From Epiperipatus broadwayi (Eukaryota > Onychophora > Udeonychophora > Euonychophora > Peripatidae), in NCBI GenBank assembly GCA_028023455.1, contig JAQFVV010000021.1, positions 7,404,853 to 7,468,852 of the forward strand: a stretch of DNA of 64,000 nucleotides, read 5' to 3'. The position numbers and the translations under genes are program-made. The number at the start of each line of letters is the position of its first letter. Within the stretch, counting starts at the first letter, position 1. A model generated the notes under the pieces. The model ran no database searches, was not told the DNA's origin, and worked only from the letters and a program-made list of their open reading frames with translations. This document shows, in pieces, positions 37,657-48,321 of this stretch.

Positions 37657-37754
37657 GATCGAGAGGTCATCGCAACCGCCTTGCAAGCAAGTAGTTGGTT
37701 GCAGACGGTTGTGGGTTCGCCTCCCGGCCGATGCTATGACATATGGAAAAAAAA
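37657..37754 (+). mobile_element. tRNA-derived SINE, family A, copy 3, inside a LINE
   Basis: TCGAGAGGTCATCGCAACCGC, an internal extra segment CAAGTAGTTGGTTGCAGACG, B-box GGGTTCGCCTCCC, GGCCGATGCTATGACATAT and poly-A. Subfamily marked by the extra segment, shared with 41598. The first bases of the tRNA head are missing. Confidence 0.8.
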
Positions 37755-38251
37755 GTGATTTTAGTACAGTGGATCATGTCAAAGTATTGAGAGAACCAAT
37801 GAATGTGAGTTGCTATTAAGTTTTGGTTTGTAGATTATGAAATGATAGTTGATTCTAAAATCATTTCTTTAGTGATTAAAGCAATGAATCACCAAAATAT
37901 AAACCCTGGATATTGTCATATTCTACAGAATATTTATAAAAATGCAACAGCAATATCTCCAAAACTTTTTTCAGCAGTTTTGCAAAAAGTATTTTGTGGA
38001 TTAAAGCTAAAGAGATAAAAGTAATTGGAGATTATTTAAATCATCCAGATGATGTAATTGTTTTTGAAAATAATGCTTTAGAGCTTCAGAAAATGTAAGA
38101 GTTACCAGATAAAAGTAAGATTTGAAATACCAGACACTCTTATACTTGGAACCCAATTGTAAATATAGGGGATCTGAACTCAGACTTTCAAGCCCCTTCA
38201 TTATTCACACTATCTCATACTACTGACCACACTCATGCAGAAAAGATAAAC

Positions 38252-38303
38252 AATCACCAATATACATATTTTGTGCTAAATCAGCCATCAGTTGGTCCAG
38301 ACT
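38252..38303 (-). ncRNA. Hammerhead ribozyme relic, C5 left arm
   Basis: Minus strand: CTGGACCAA, CTGATGG (last A changed), AGCAC, AAAA (CpG decay of GAAA), then TATTGGTGATTG re-pairing with CCAA. Inactive by prediction. Confidence 0.55.
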
Positions 38304-38644
38304 ACTAACTCCCATACATATACATATATAATCAGTGCTCAGTTTTTATATAAAAATAGTAAATCTTTACACTCTAATGAACAGGCCTCAACCCACTCCA
38401 ACCTCCAACTCTTCCGCAACACATACTACCGAAAATCTGATGATAGAATTCCCAAATCCCATGCCAATACCAATACTGTTGTCATGCCCATGTTGACTTT
38501 AAGCCACTCCAATCCTCCATGCATCGGACAGCATCCATTCAAATACACAGAAAAGGGTTGGGCAGAATTCAGGCCCAACATGTAAAATTTTAAATACTGT
38601 GAACACTCTTATACCTGATGCCCAATTGTAATGTATGGGAGATG

Positions 38645-38705
38645 GTAATCTGGATCAACTAATGAGTCTGGTTTAGCATGAAATACACATATATTGGTGA
38701 TTATT
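38645..38705 (+). ncRNA. Hammerhead ribozyme relic, C5 right arm
   Basis: CTAATGA (G5 to A), GTCT...AGCAT stem II, GAAA intact, ACACATATATTGG with TTGG available for stem I. The opposite CpG product (TG) is seen before GAAA. Confidence 0.58.
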
Positions 38706-38890
38706 TATTTTTTCTGCAAGTGTGTGGTCCATGTGTATCAGTAATATGAGATAGTGTGAATAGTGAAGGTGCTCGAAAGTGTGAGTTCAGATCCCTTATA
38801 TTTTCAGATAAAGGTAAGAAAGTTTTACTAAAGGTAAATGTTAAAAAGGCTAAAGAAATGTCCAATGAATTTTCTCAAAATAAAAATAAT

Positions 38891-39439
38891 AAAGATTGAT
38901 AATACATCATATTATAGAATAATGAAGATTTTTTTATTTATCTTCATAACGCTATTCCTTTTTACATTAGTATTATAGACATTAGCAAAAAAATATGTTT
39001 TTAAATATTAATAGGAAAATAACTATTTCATTATATGATTATGTAATTAAATATATTTTAAGTAAACTATATATGAATTTAAACAATTTAATTCCACATA
39101 TACATCTTCTAATGAGACAGTTTGGAATTTGATTTCAATGAGACAAGAGTTATGTCTGATGAAGATTGTGTGATTAGGTAGCTCCCATGCCTATCACAGA
39201 AGTGGAAAAGACTAAAAAATGTGGTCTAAAATAGCATGTATTACACAGTCTCTCTAGATTGCTATATACGTGAGATAATTCATTTTAGCAGTAGAAAAAT
39301 ATAGGAATAATAATAACAGTAATACTGGTAATGCAAAAAGCAGTGGAAGTATTAATCTTAAGCATTATAATTCTACTTTTTTATTAAATATAGGTATATA
39401 AAATGTGTAAACATCACTTGATCAAAACTCTTCTAGATA
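38891..39439. other. No recognisable gene
   Basis: AT-rich; may include LINE 3' decay at its start. Confidence 0.4.
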
Positions 39440-39960
39440 ACAATGAATGATAGCATGTGTGGCTAAGGAGATGTCAAGATATAATATCAAATGAGATGCA
39501 TCTGATACTCATAAAATTTGGATTTCCTTAGGAACAACTTTAATGATGCAAACTCAAGCTCTTCTAAACCAGAATGAAGAATTGCACATGTGGCCAAGGA
39601 GTTGCTAAGATTTAATATCAAATCATATGCATCTAAGGATACTCATAGAGTTTGGAGTTTTCTTAAGTACAACTTTATTGATTCAAACACTTTAGACCAA
39701 AATGGAGGATTGCACATGTGGCTAAGGAGTTAAGATTTAATATCAAATCTTATGCATCTAAAAATACTCATAGAATTTGGAGTTTTCTTAGATACAAATT
39801 TATTAATGCAAACACTTTTAGATCAGAATGGAGGGTTGCACTTATGGCTAAGGAGTTGTTGAGATTTAACATCAAATCAAATGCATCTAAGGATACCCAT
39901 AGAGTTTGGTATTTGCTTAGGAACAACTATAATAATTCTAAGTCTTGTAATCTCCCTTAG
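39440..39960 (+). repeat. 126-131 bp tandem repeat, 4 units, with coding-like last units
   Basis: GGCTAAGG-type points lie at 39461, 39592, 39720 and 39846: spacings 131, 128 and 126. The last two units are open in one frame (39718-39960), giving a 42-residue repeat containing MAKEL.RFNIKS.ASK.THR.W. Earlier units are out of frame. The protein is unrecognised; it could be a relic of a repetitive coding sequence. Confidence 0.7.
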
Positions 39961-40770
39961 ACAGAAAGTTCAAATCCTCCACTCTGACTGAGAAGAGTGT
40001 GTATCAAATAAAGTTTGCAGATTCAACATACCTTTACTTTGAAAAAAATAGATTTATAATTATTACTTTTAATACTAGCATTGCCTCTTGCTGACAGATA
40101 AAATAAGGTTAAAAAAACAAATGGGAGGATATAAGTTTTCTCTTGGAAAGACAGGTCCATCAGTGGAAAAAGAAAGTATAATGCTGAGTTTGTTGCAAAG
40201 TCTAATGTCTTAAAATATTGTAATTCTTTATTGTAACAATGAATTGAACAATGGGATGTGTGGTTATTTTATTCCTGCATGTGCAACCTTATACTTAATA
40301 TATTTATTTCTTGTTGGATAGCAGTATTACAGTAATTTTATTAAAATATAAATTTTAGCTATAAGGCAATCTGACAAACAACCAATTAGAACTTGGATTT
40401 GCACAAAGAAATCATGCCTTCTAATAATAATATTTTTTGTTATTAAAAGGTGCAATATCAATTTGTAATTGCCAATTTTGTTTGCTTTTTTAATTATATT
40501 ATTGCTGAAATTTATATAGTTAAATAAATAAAAATTCCTTTTATATTTTGAAGTAAATTAGCACTTTCTTTTACTTCAATAAGCCACAACAAAAGAGATA
40601 TTACAGATTAATGAAAAAAACTTGTTTAGCAGTTTAAGGATTGACAATTAGTAGTAAATGATAATTTCCTGGCAACATCAAAAGCTAAACTTATCTCTAT
40701 TTACATGGATATAATCTCATGTTTATTTTTAACACACACATAAACACACACACACACATATATATATATA
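39961..40770. other. No recognisable gene
   Basis: AT-rich; CA and TA runs at 40735-40770. Confidence 0.4.
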
Positions 40771-41349
40771 TCAGTCAACACTATCAATCTCAATATTAAT
40801 AACAATCAACAATGTCAACTTGTTGTCAAGGTAACCTCCTATTAACAATAAAGATGGAATCACACATTTATTTATGGTTTAGTATATTTATATATACACT
40901 AAATATTGCAACTTGACCACAGAGATTGAAATTATTGATAGTGAAATTGTCAATGTGTTGATGGATTTTAATGGTTACTTATAAACCCATTTAGCCTTGA
41001 ACATTATTACATTTATTATTTGATATTTGATTGAATACAAGTATAGCTGAATACTTTTGATGTAATGTGAAAATTATAATTGCAGGTTGTAATGTTGTAA
41101 TTGACTACTTATTAGTCAGCATTCAGAACAGGTTATATTTATCTCCTTTAAGGAGGTGTTTATTTAGTTTTTCTTTGTATCAATAATTTCATTCTCTGTG
41201 GTCAAATTGCTATTTTTAATGTCTACCTAAATATATTGGGCCACAAATAAAAGTGGGAATCCACTTTTATTGTTAAAAGGAGGTTGCCTTGACAACAGTT
41301 TGAGATTGTTGATTGTTTTTGACATTGGGATTGTCTAAATATTGACTGA
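40771..41349. mobile_element. Fold-back MITE with nested inverted repeats
   Basis: The outer arms (40771-40851 and 41265-41349) are inverted copies of about 82 bp, starting TCAGTCAACA and ending TTGACTGA. A second pair lies inside (40908-40940 and 41178-41210; GACCACAGAGATTGAAAT against its complement). A solo outer arm is at 20600-20683. There is no coding capacity; superfamily unknown. It is flanked by TA-rich sequence that hides any target duplication. Confidence 0.8.
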
Positions 41350-41429
41350 TTTAAATGATATATATATATATTGAAACAGACAGATCGATAGAATCGATAT
41401 ATATATATATATATATGATTTAAATGCTA

Positions 41430-41850
41430 AATAGAAGAGCAGATTTTAAGAAAATTATAGCAAAGCTTATATTGCCAAAAGAATCCAAAGCATATATTGA
41501 GGAGAAATAAATAGATATCATTTCACATGACAGAAAGAATTAATAAGCTAAAATTAAACTGGGTTGACTATATTGATAAAACAGACAACAATAGATGGGT
41601 CATCACAGCCACCTTGCAAGCAAGTAGTTGGTTGCAGACGGTTGTGGATTCCTCCCAGCCTATGCTATGACATATAAAAAAATAAATGGATAATTGAAAT
41701 AAATTGAATTCTGAAATGTAAAAGATTTTAAAAAATGTCACACATTAGATGGATGAATGCAATAAGGATAATTAATGGAATAATATAGGAAAAATAAAAT
41801 ATAGGATGAGAAAATCTAGATTCAAAGTTGGAAAACCTAAATCTTGCAGA
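41430..41850 (+). pseudogene. LINE C-terminal fragment split by a SINE
   Basis: NWVDYIDKTDNNRW (41553-41597) is the W..HV.R.DDNRW tail motif of RTE-like LINEs. It is interrupted by a SINE at 41598. RWMNAIRIING (about 41748-41780) after the SINE matches the RW.DDI tail. Stops and frameshifts throughout. Confidence 0.7.
41598..41690 (+). mobile_element. tRNA-derived SINE, family A, copy 4, 5'-truncated, inside a LINE
   Basis: Same subfamily as 37657 (extra CAAGTAGTTGGTTGCAGACG segment). It ends CCTATGCTATGACATAT plus A-tail. AATAGATGG before and AATAAATGG after are a likely target duplication. Confidence 0.75.
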
Positions 41851-42739
41851 GAATCAATAATAATTGATAAAAATGGAAATAATATATATAGATTAAATCA
41901 GATAAATAAAAGTAATAAATACATTAAATGATCAAATTTTAATGTTAAATTTGTCTATAATGTTGCCTTCTATATACAAAATTAAAAATAATCAATTTAA
42001 AACAATAAATAACTCACTATAAATAAAAATATTATTTAATACAGCAATCCGGCTTCCATTTTTTAATGGAACCTTTCTAAGATGTTTCTTTTTACACAAT
42101 CGCATGACCAATTACCCTACAGCAACTATCCCCAATGGATATTATTTATATTTCATTACAAGAAATATGATTATCAAAATACATACATTAAATATAATTA
42201 GTAAAATACATACATGGACATAAAAACGATTAAACGTATTACAGTCCTTTATTTTCACCATATATATATATATAAATCGACAAGCTTCTAACATTAAAAT
42301 ACGAGATTCGTGGAATTTGAATTGATGACGTTTGCTTCCGCTTTTAGTTTTTGAATTTAATAGCAGTTGAGGCAGGTTTGAAAGTAACCGAAAGTACTTC
42401 TGCGGATTTAAAGATTGTTTGAATTGTTTATAAACCGTTTAAAAATATTATTTCAATTATAATTACAATATATATATACAAATAATCTAAAAAAAAGACA
42501 ATAATAAATCCTTCCTTTTATTTTTAAAAGTACAACTCTAAAGTTTCAAATAATGTAACAATGGCTATTTTCTCCCTAATTGTGCCGGACCTTTAACTAT
42601 GTTTACACATTTGTTTAAATTTACTTGAATATATAAAGTCTTATAGTATTCTATATACCGATATAAAAAATAAATAATAATTATAGCCATCATGCAGTAA
42701 TATACCCTAACCTGAATAGCATTTTACAGTTAAAATAAG
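41851..42739. other. No recognisable gene
   Basis: AT-rich; 42300-42430 is somewhat less AT-rich with no identified function. Confidence 0.4.
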
Positions 42740-42798
42740 ATTCCCACATGAATGGCACACTTTGTAAATTATGGAAAGTTGACCATTCATGTGGGAAT
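42740..42798. other. Near-perfect 59-nt hairpin
   Basis: ATTCCCACATGAATGG (42740-42755) pairs perfectly with CCATTCATGTGGGAAT (42783-42798). Inside, ACTTT/AAAGT adds five pairs, leaving an 11-nt loop. The size and pairing are like a short pre-miRNA or a hairpin MITE core; no evidence of expression. Confidence 0.6.
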
Positions 42799-42944
42799 AC
42801 TAATGTCATTTACCTTTAATGAGATTTTTTAAATATAAATTTTGACTTTTAGATGCTGCTGAGGATGGTGTACATTGCCATAAACTGAATATTAGTTTTA
42901 CACTAGTATACTGATTATTATAGAGTTTATTCCAATGTTTTTGT

Positions 42945-43175
42945 ATATATTATATAATGAGCTTGCTAATCACTCTTAACAAGCTCTTCATAATATCCCC
43001 ATCCTCACTGGTTTTTAGCTCTAGCTGTCATCAGTGAGGCACTAGGATATTCCAGCATTAGATTTAAAGTAGCAGGTCAATTCCAGCACCTTATTCAATG
43101 TTTAAATATTAAGTAGAAAATCTGAAATTTTCATATATTCATATGTCTTTGAATCAAGCTATCTAACTTAAATAG
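42945..43175 (+). repeat. Diverged fragment of the hammerhead satellite family
   Basis: Contains CTCTTAACAAGCTCTTCATAATATCCCC, shared with 29260-29285, and AGTAGAAAATCTGAAATTTTCA, shared with the 435-bp unit. A minus-strand hammerhead relic at 42999-43040 has CTCA, CTGATGA, AGCT/AGCT and AAAA in place of GAAA. Confidence 0.65.
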
Positions 43176-44029
43176 CCATAAATTTAACTTTCTTTTCTTT
43201 CACATATATAAGACAAGCAACTATCTTAAAATATGGTATCAATTACATTTATAAATATTATACAAATAAATACATAAATAAAGCATACATTAACATACAA
43301 CCTGATTACCATCCTTACTGTATGGCACTTAAAAGTAACATAATAGTTCCAATGTCTTTTCCATGAGTTGTAATTTAATGATATTTATTAATCCAAACCA
43401 TGTAAAAGTATCGTGAACAGTTATCCAAAACAATGTGTATTTATTAAATTCCAATATTCTCAAAATATTGATCTTTTATCTTTTGTTTAGCAAATATTTA
43501 ATATTGTAATGGACTCTTTTTATGAAAATATGATGTAAAAATAAACCAGTTTAAATTCTATGTCAAAATACTTCATTGATCTTATAAAATTAATAATTAC
43601 CTCTTGATGGGAACAATTCTTATATACAGAAGTATGTGGTTAGCTTGTATATTTCATCATTAAAACACTTTGTTCATACATTGTAATCATTTTCAATAGA
43701 AAAATATCAAGCCGAATTTGAAAACTATAAATTTACTTTTACCTTCTTTTAACAAATTTTTGATAACCCTATCCAGCTTCCTGGACAAATATAATACTTT
43801 CTACTTCTTTATTGTTGTGGCTATTAAGCAAATACTTTCAAAAATAAATAAAGAAAAATTATATAAAAAAGCTTAGATTTGCTTCTATGAAAGTCGGAAC
43901 ACCAGAAAGAGAATTTAAACCATTCAGGCTTATTTATAATCTTTTACAACTGACATCACCAAAACTAAGATTATACTCTTTATTCACACTTGTATTGAAA
44001 TTATACTGTCTTCCATGCTTAAAATCTTT
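43176..44029. other. No recognisable gene
   Basis: AT-rich. The open frame starting at 43887 has a 50-residue unique start but then runs into a trinucleotide repeat; I do not consider it a gene. Confidence 0.45.
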
Positions 44030-44408
<379 letters not shown>

Positions 44409-44921
44409 ATTTCAATTTATTTTATGGAATGAAAACAAAGTATATAACAATTATTTGAAAACTCCAAACAAGAAAAATCTTGTGTGTGGTGTTTGCATGT
44501 AAAAAGTAACAAATTAAAAATAAAAATATATAACAAAATCTCAAATAGCAAAAATAACAGTTTAGAAAATAAATATAAAAATAGAAATGTGAACAAATGC
44601 CAAAATTGACACATTTCACAACTACTGATATAAATACTTTTTGAAATATATAAGAGAAGTATTATTCAAATCAATTTAAACACCCATATATAAATTTATT
44701 AAATAACTTTGAACCAGAATAGACTTATTGTCTTCTTCTAGATTCCTTAAAAAATTTGGTAAAGCTAATTGAAATTTATTAGAAAGATGAGTATTTAGAA
44801 CAGAAACTCTAAAATATAGAAAAGTGTCAAAAATAATTCTACAATGATATAAGTGATTTATATCAAATAAACCATGCTCAATAAAATATCTCAAACAGAA
44901 GAGGAATGAGATCCATTGAAG

Positions 44922-45051
<130 letters not shown>

Positions 45052-45384
45052 TAGTATTTTATAATCATTACATATAAAATAATAGTACATTTCAAAACCC
45101 AAATAATACTATTTTAACTCAATACAAACTAAAACAATCTACACTCCATTCTCACAATATTGCATTGGGAATAAATATTTAATATATATCATTCTAATAA
45201 AATATTGCATATATCATATAAACATAACAACAACATACCTACAACATTAAATATTCATGTGTATTGTTTATAATCTACTACTTTAAATGCAATAAATAAA
45301 ATATATAGAATAGAGAAGCAATAATAATTTTATCAAATGTCATAAATATCCATTTTAAATAAATAAATTCAGTTTATAAATTTA

Positions 45385-46035
45385 TTAAAACAGGCAAAAC
45401 TCACTATATATATTCCCACACACAGCAGGCTAGAGTAGTCAAAAGATGCCAGAAGGCTTGCGCATAAAATCCCCATCTAGTGCCTACTCATCCAATATCC
45501 CCAGGGTAGTTTCTGGCTTATGGCATTCATCAGTGAGGAGCCTTGGATCTGAGAGCACTGCATCTAGATCTTAGGATATAGTGAGTTTTGCATGTTTTAA
45601 CAACATTTATACACAAGCATAAGAGGAGGGGGTCATGTGATGTTTATTGGCTTAAAACCAAACCTGCCTAATAGGATAATGGTGGCTATGGTTATTAAAG
45701 AACCAAAGACAGCAAAATGCATTAATACTGAACTGCGTTTAGACCCATATGACTATATAAGCTAATGGGCTTGGATTGAAAACATTAAGGTGTTTTCAGT
45801 TTAACACTCATACTTTTGTAGTTAAATGGAGATAAAAGGTGATAACTGGAGGGTTGCATTAGATCCTAAGATCTAGATGCAGTGCTCTCAGATCCAAGGC
45901 TTCTCACTGATGAAGGCCATAAGCCAGAAACTAGTCTGGGGATATTGGATGAGTAGGCACTAAATGGGGATTTTATGCACAAGCCTTCTGGCATCCATTG
46001 ATTACTCTAGCTTGCTGAGTGTGGCAATATATATA
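45385..46035. repeat. Old hammerhead-satellite relative, inverted and tandem, split by a transposon
   Basis: 45405-45580 is the inverted copy of 45850-46030 (for example CCAGAAGGCTTGCGCATAAA against TTTATGCACAAGCCTTCTGG). The sequence starting GTGAGTTTTGCATGTTTTAACAAC at 45587 recurs, diverged, at 60327 on the far side of the pogo-like insertion, so 45587-46035 is one unit of about 445 bp in a former tandem. GGTCATGTGAT is shared with the 435-bp satellite. Hammerhead relics lie at 45491-45541 (minus) and 45900-45945 (plus). Confidence 0.7.
45900..45945 (+). ncRNA. Hammerhead relic in old satellite relative
   Basis: TTCTCA (stem I), CTGATGA, GGC/GCC stem II with a CATAA loop and an A-A mismatch at its base, GAAA, CTAG, GTC cleavage site, TGGGGA re-pairing with TTCTCA over six positions. 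All boxes are present; the mismatch at 10.1-11.1 should weaken it. The inverted copy at 45491-45541 is similar. Confidence 0.6.
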
Positions 46036-46382
46036 CACCCGGGTCTTGTTTTATGTGGATTTATTTAATGCGATTTTGAAGTTATGCGGTTCATGTTTCT
46101 TCTTAATATCTTTGTATGCGGTTTTCTTTTATGCAATAAAAATTATTAGATCAGAAGATGAGCTCCAATAATGTGCTATTACTTTAAATATTATAAATTT
46201 CATGCACTCACGTCATATTTAAAGTAATAGCACATTATTGGAGTTTGACCTCTCTCTAATAATTTCAAAATTTTCAGCTCTTTATAATATCATTCATTAA
46301 TCAATAAATCTTCACCATAATCTTTTTAAAAACTTTTATTTTCATCATATATATTTAAAATCCTTTCAAATTCTTCATATTC

Positions 46383-46424
46383 CAACGTTTCGATTGTTTT
46401 TAATTACAATCATTTTCAAGGCAA
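46383..46424 (-). ncRNA. Hammerhead-like motif in PLE 3' region, left copy
   Basis: Minus strand: CTTGAAAA in the position of box 1, stem GATTGT/ACAATC, then GAAAC and GTTGG. The second copy is at 59003-59045 on the plus strand. Confidence 0.4.
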
Positions 46425-46814
46425 AACTACAAAATACACAGAAATAATTGAATAAATAAAAATACAAATACATCTTATAACTCTACATAAATACCAAAAA
46501 TTGTATTATAATAATTTAAAAATAAATAATCATACATATTATACCATTAAATAATACATTTACATTCTATTATCTTATCCAATTTTTTAAAATAACTTCT
46601 ATTACAAATCAATTTGTTAAAAACAAATAAAACAATTTAAACATTACCTATAAACTTCTATTTTATTTATATCACATTATATTTTTATATTTTACCAATG
46701 CCATTTTACCAATTCCATTCCAAATAAATACCTTAAATCATTTAAATATACCTTTATTTAAATACTTTCATAGTACTTTTAAACACATTGTTTAATACAT
46801 TCCTTTTAACACCT

Positions 46815-48317
46815 CTATATACCATTTATTTTATTTAACACTGGATTTAATTTTTTTATATAATTACATTCTTTAATTATTCTTTCTTTATAATTCCTAA
46901 CCTTTTCTATCATTTTAATACTAAAATTCCTATGGCTATATTTTTCTCTATGAATAAAAACACTAGAATTCTTATCTTTTAAATGTTGTTTAAATCTAGT
47001 TCTTAATGTATTCTTAGTTGTTCCCACATATGATACATTATTTCCTTCTTTTTTACAATTTTCACAGACAATAATATATATCCCATTCATTTTATCTAGT
47101 TCACACTTTATACCATTATTATTTATTAAATTCCCCAAACTACATTTTTTCTTATATACAGGTTTAACTAATAAATCAATCTTATATTTATATTTTAAAT
47201 TAATATTTTTCATAATTTTTTTAATTTCTTTAAAAACCTCTTTTGATACATTATAACTATTATAAATTACTTTATTATCTATATTATGACTAATATTTTT
47301 ATTATAATTATTTTTTCCTATTATATAATGATTATTACAATTTTTCCTTATTATTTTACTAATATTTTTCTTATTAAATAAATTATAAATAATTTTTTCC
47401 GGATATTCATTCTTTAAAAATTCTATTTTAATTTTATTTAATTCATTATTCAAACCTACATTATTGGAACACAAATTAACTGCTCTATTAATTCTATTAT
47501 TTATAATATTAATCTTATGTTCATATTCAAAATCTGAATACCAATTACTAAGCAACCCATGAAAAGTATTTTTTCTAAATACTACTGTGTCAATTTTTGT
47601 AAATCCATTATCATAATATTTTTTTATATTTACATCCATGTAATTAATCATATTATTATCTTCTTTTTGTATAGTAAATTTAATATTATCTTCAATTGAA
47701 TTAATATATCTACAGAAATTCACTCCTTTACTATTATTTCCATTAAAAATAAGAAAATAATCATCTATATATCTTACCCACCAAATAGCTTTAAATTTAG
47801 TCTCTTCAAAATATAAATTTTCAAAATTGTTCATATATATATTAGCCATTAAACCACTAAGACTATTCCCCATGCTTAAACCACTATTTTGTTTGTAAAA
47901 ATTATCTTTGTATTTAAAAACAATGTCTTTACAACATGCATCAAAAATTTTAATTAGTAAACTATATTCAATGTTAAAACTTTTCTCTCTATCTTCACTA
48001 TACATTTTTAATATTATATCTAAAGCTCTTTCTGGTTCAATATTGGTATACATACTTTCAATATCTAATTTAATAAAATATATATTCTTAAATTTATTAC
48101 TTGTATTTAAAAACTCATTTAATTTAACCACAAATTCCTTAGAATTTTTAACATTATGATAACTCTCATTATATCCATATTTTTTAAAAATCTTATTATA
48201 TAACCATTTTGACAAACTATCATAATATGCTTCAACTCCACTAATAATAGGTCTCAATGGTATATCTATTTTATGTACCTTAGGTATTCCGTAAATAATT
48301 GCATCTTTATAATCCAT
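46815..48317 (-). CDS. Penelope-like reverse transcriptase with GIY-YIG endonuclease, N-terminally truncated
   Basis: A 500-residue open frame. The RT part starts with AIIYGIPKVHK...PLRPIISG (residues 6-27), typical of PLE fingers. The first catalytic Asp lies in IKLDIESMYTNI (82-93), SGLSMGNSLSGL follows at 145-156, and YIDD at 183-186 completes the metal site. A linker with paired cysteines (392, 405, 418, 421) follows. The GIY-YIG nuclease has GIY at 412-414, YVG at 430-432, Arg 440, His 445 and a likely catalytic Glu at 483. All catalytic residues are present, unlike the copy at 15265. The usual N-terminal about 200 residues are missing, because the copy stops at the head-to-head junction (48320), so it is probably not autonomous. 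The start Met is simply the first in frame after truncation. Confidence 0.9.
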   Translation of the reverse strand: MDYKDAIIYGIPKVHKIDIPLRPIISGVEAYYDSLSKWLYNKIFKKYGYNESYHNVKNSKEFVVKLNEFLNTSNKFKNIYFIKLDIESMYTNIEPERALDIILKMYSEDREKSFNIEYSLLIKIFDACCKDIVFKYKDNFYKQNSGLSMGNSLSGLMANIYMNNFENLYFEETKFKAIWWVRYIDDYFLIFNGNNSKGVNFCRYINSIEDNIKFTIQKEDNNMINYMDVNIKKYYDNGFTKIDTVVFRKNTFHGLLSNWYSDFEYEHKINIINNRINRAVNLCSNNVGLNNELNKIKIEFLKNEYPEKIIYNLFNKKNISKIIRKNCNNHYIIGKNNYNKNISHNIDNKVIYNSYNVSKEVFKEIKKIMKNINLKYKYKIDLLVKPVYKKKCSLGNLINNNGIKCELDKMNGIYIIVCENCKKEGNNVSYVGTTKNTLRTRFKQHLKDKNSSVFIHREKYSHRNFSIKMIEKVRNYKERIIKECNYIKKLNPVLNKINGI

Positions 48318-48321
48318 TTTT

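Larger units (their letters stand above)
38121..38805. mobile_element. Hammerhead-bearing element, family C, copy C5, with 14-bp target duplication in a LINE
   Basis: AGATAAAAGTAAGA (38107-38120) and AGATAAAGGTAAGA (38806-38819) flank the insert, and the LINE frame continues across. The insert starts with AAATACCAGACACTCTTATAC; a closely similar AAATACTGTGAACACTCTTATAC occurs at about 38590, so it contains a partial direct repeat as well as the two inverted hammerhead arms. The middle (38400-38585) is a C-rich unique stretch. The outer ends have GATCTGAACTC and GAGTTCAGATC, B-box-like. Structure suggests a partial multimer rearranged during insertion. Confidence 0.78.
37460..38890 (+). pseudogene. 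LINE reverse transcriptase (RTE-like), 5'-truncated, split by two insertions
   Basis: 37488-37660 translates as ADDWKNAALIFKKSDK, then NCRPISLLSIRYKIFTKII, then TLDFNQPKEQVG: RT motifs 1-2 of an RTE-type LINE. A SINE (37657-37754) interrupts it just before SDFSTVDHVKVLRE (37755-37795). Further pieces are FVDYEMIVDSK (about 37826, the VDY.KAFD motif with damage), PKYKPWILSY, NIYKNATAISP-like residues, IKVIGDYLNHPDDVIVFEN (about 38015-38070, the ADD catalytic box reading PDD) and ELQKM. A family C hammerhead element (38121-38805) interrupts it again, and the frame resumes KKVLLKVNVKKAKEMSNEF (38818-38870). There are multiple stops and frameshifts, so it is dead. Confidence 0.8.
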
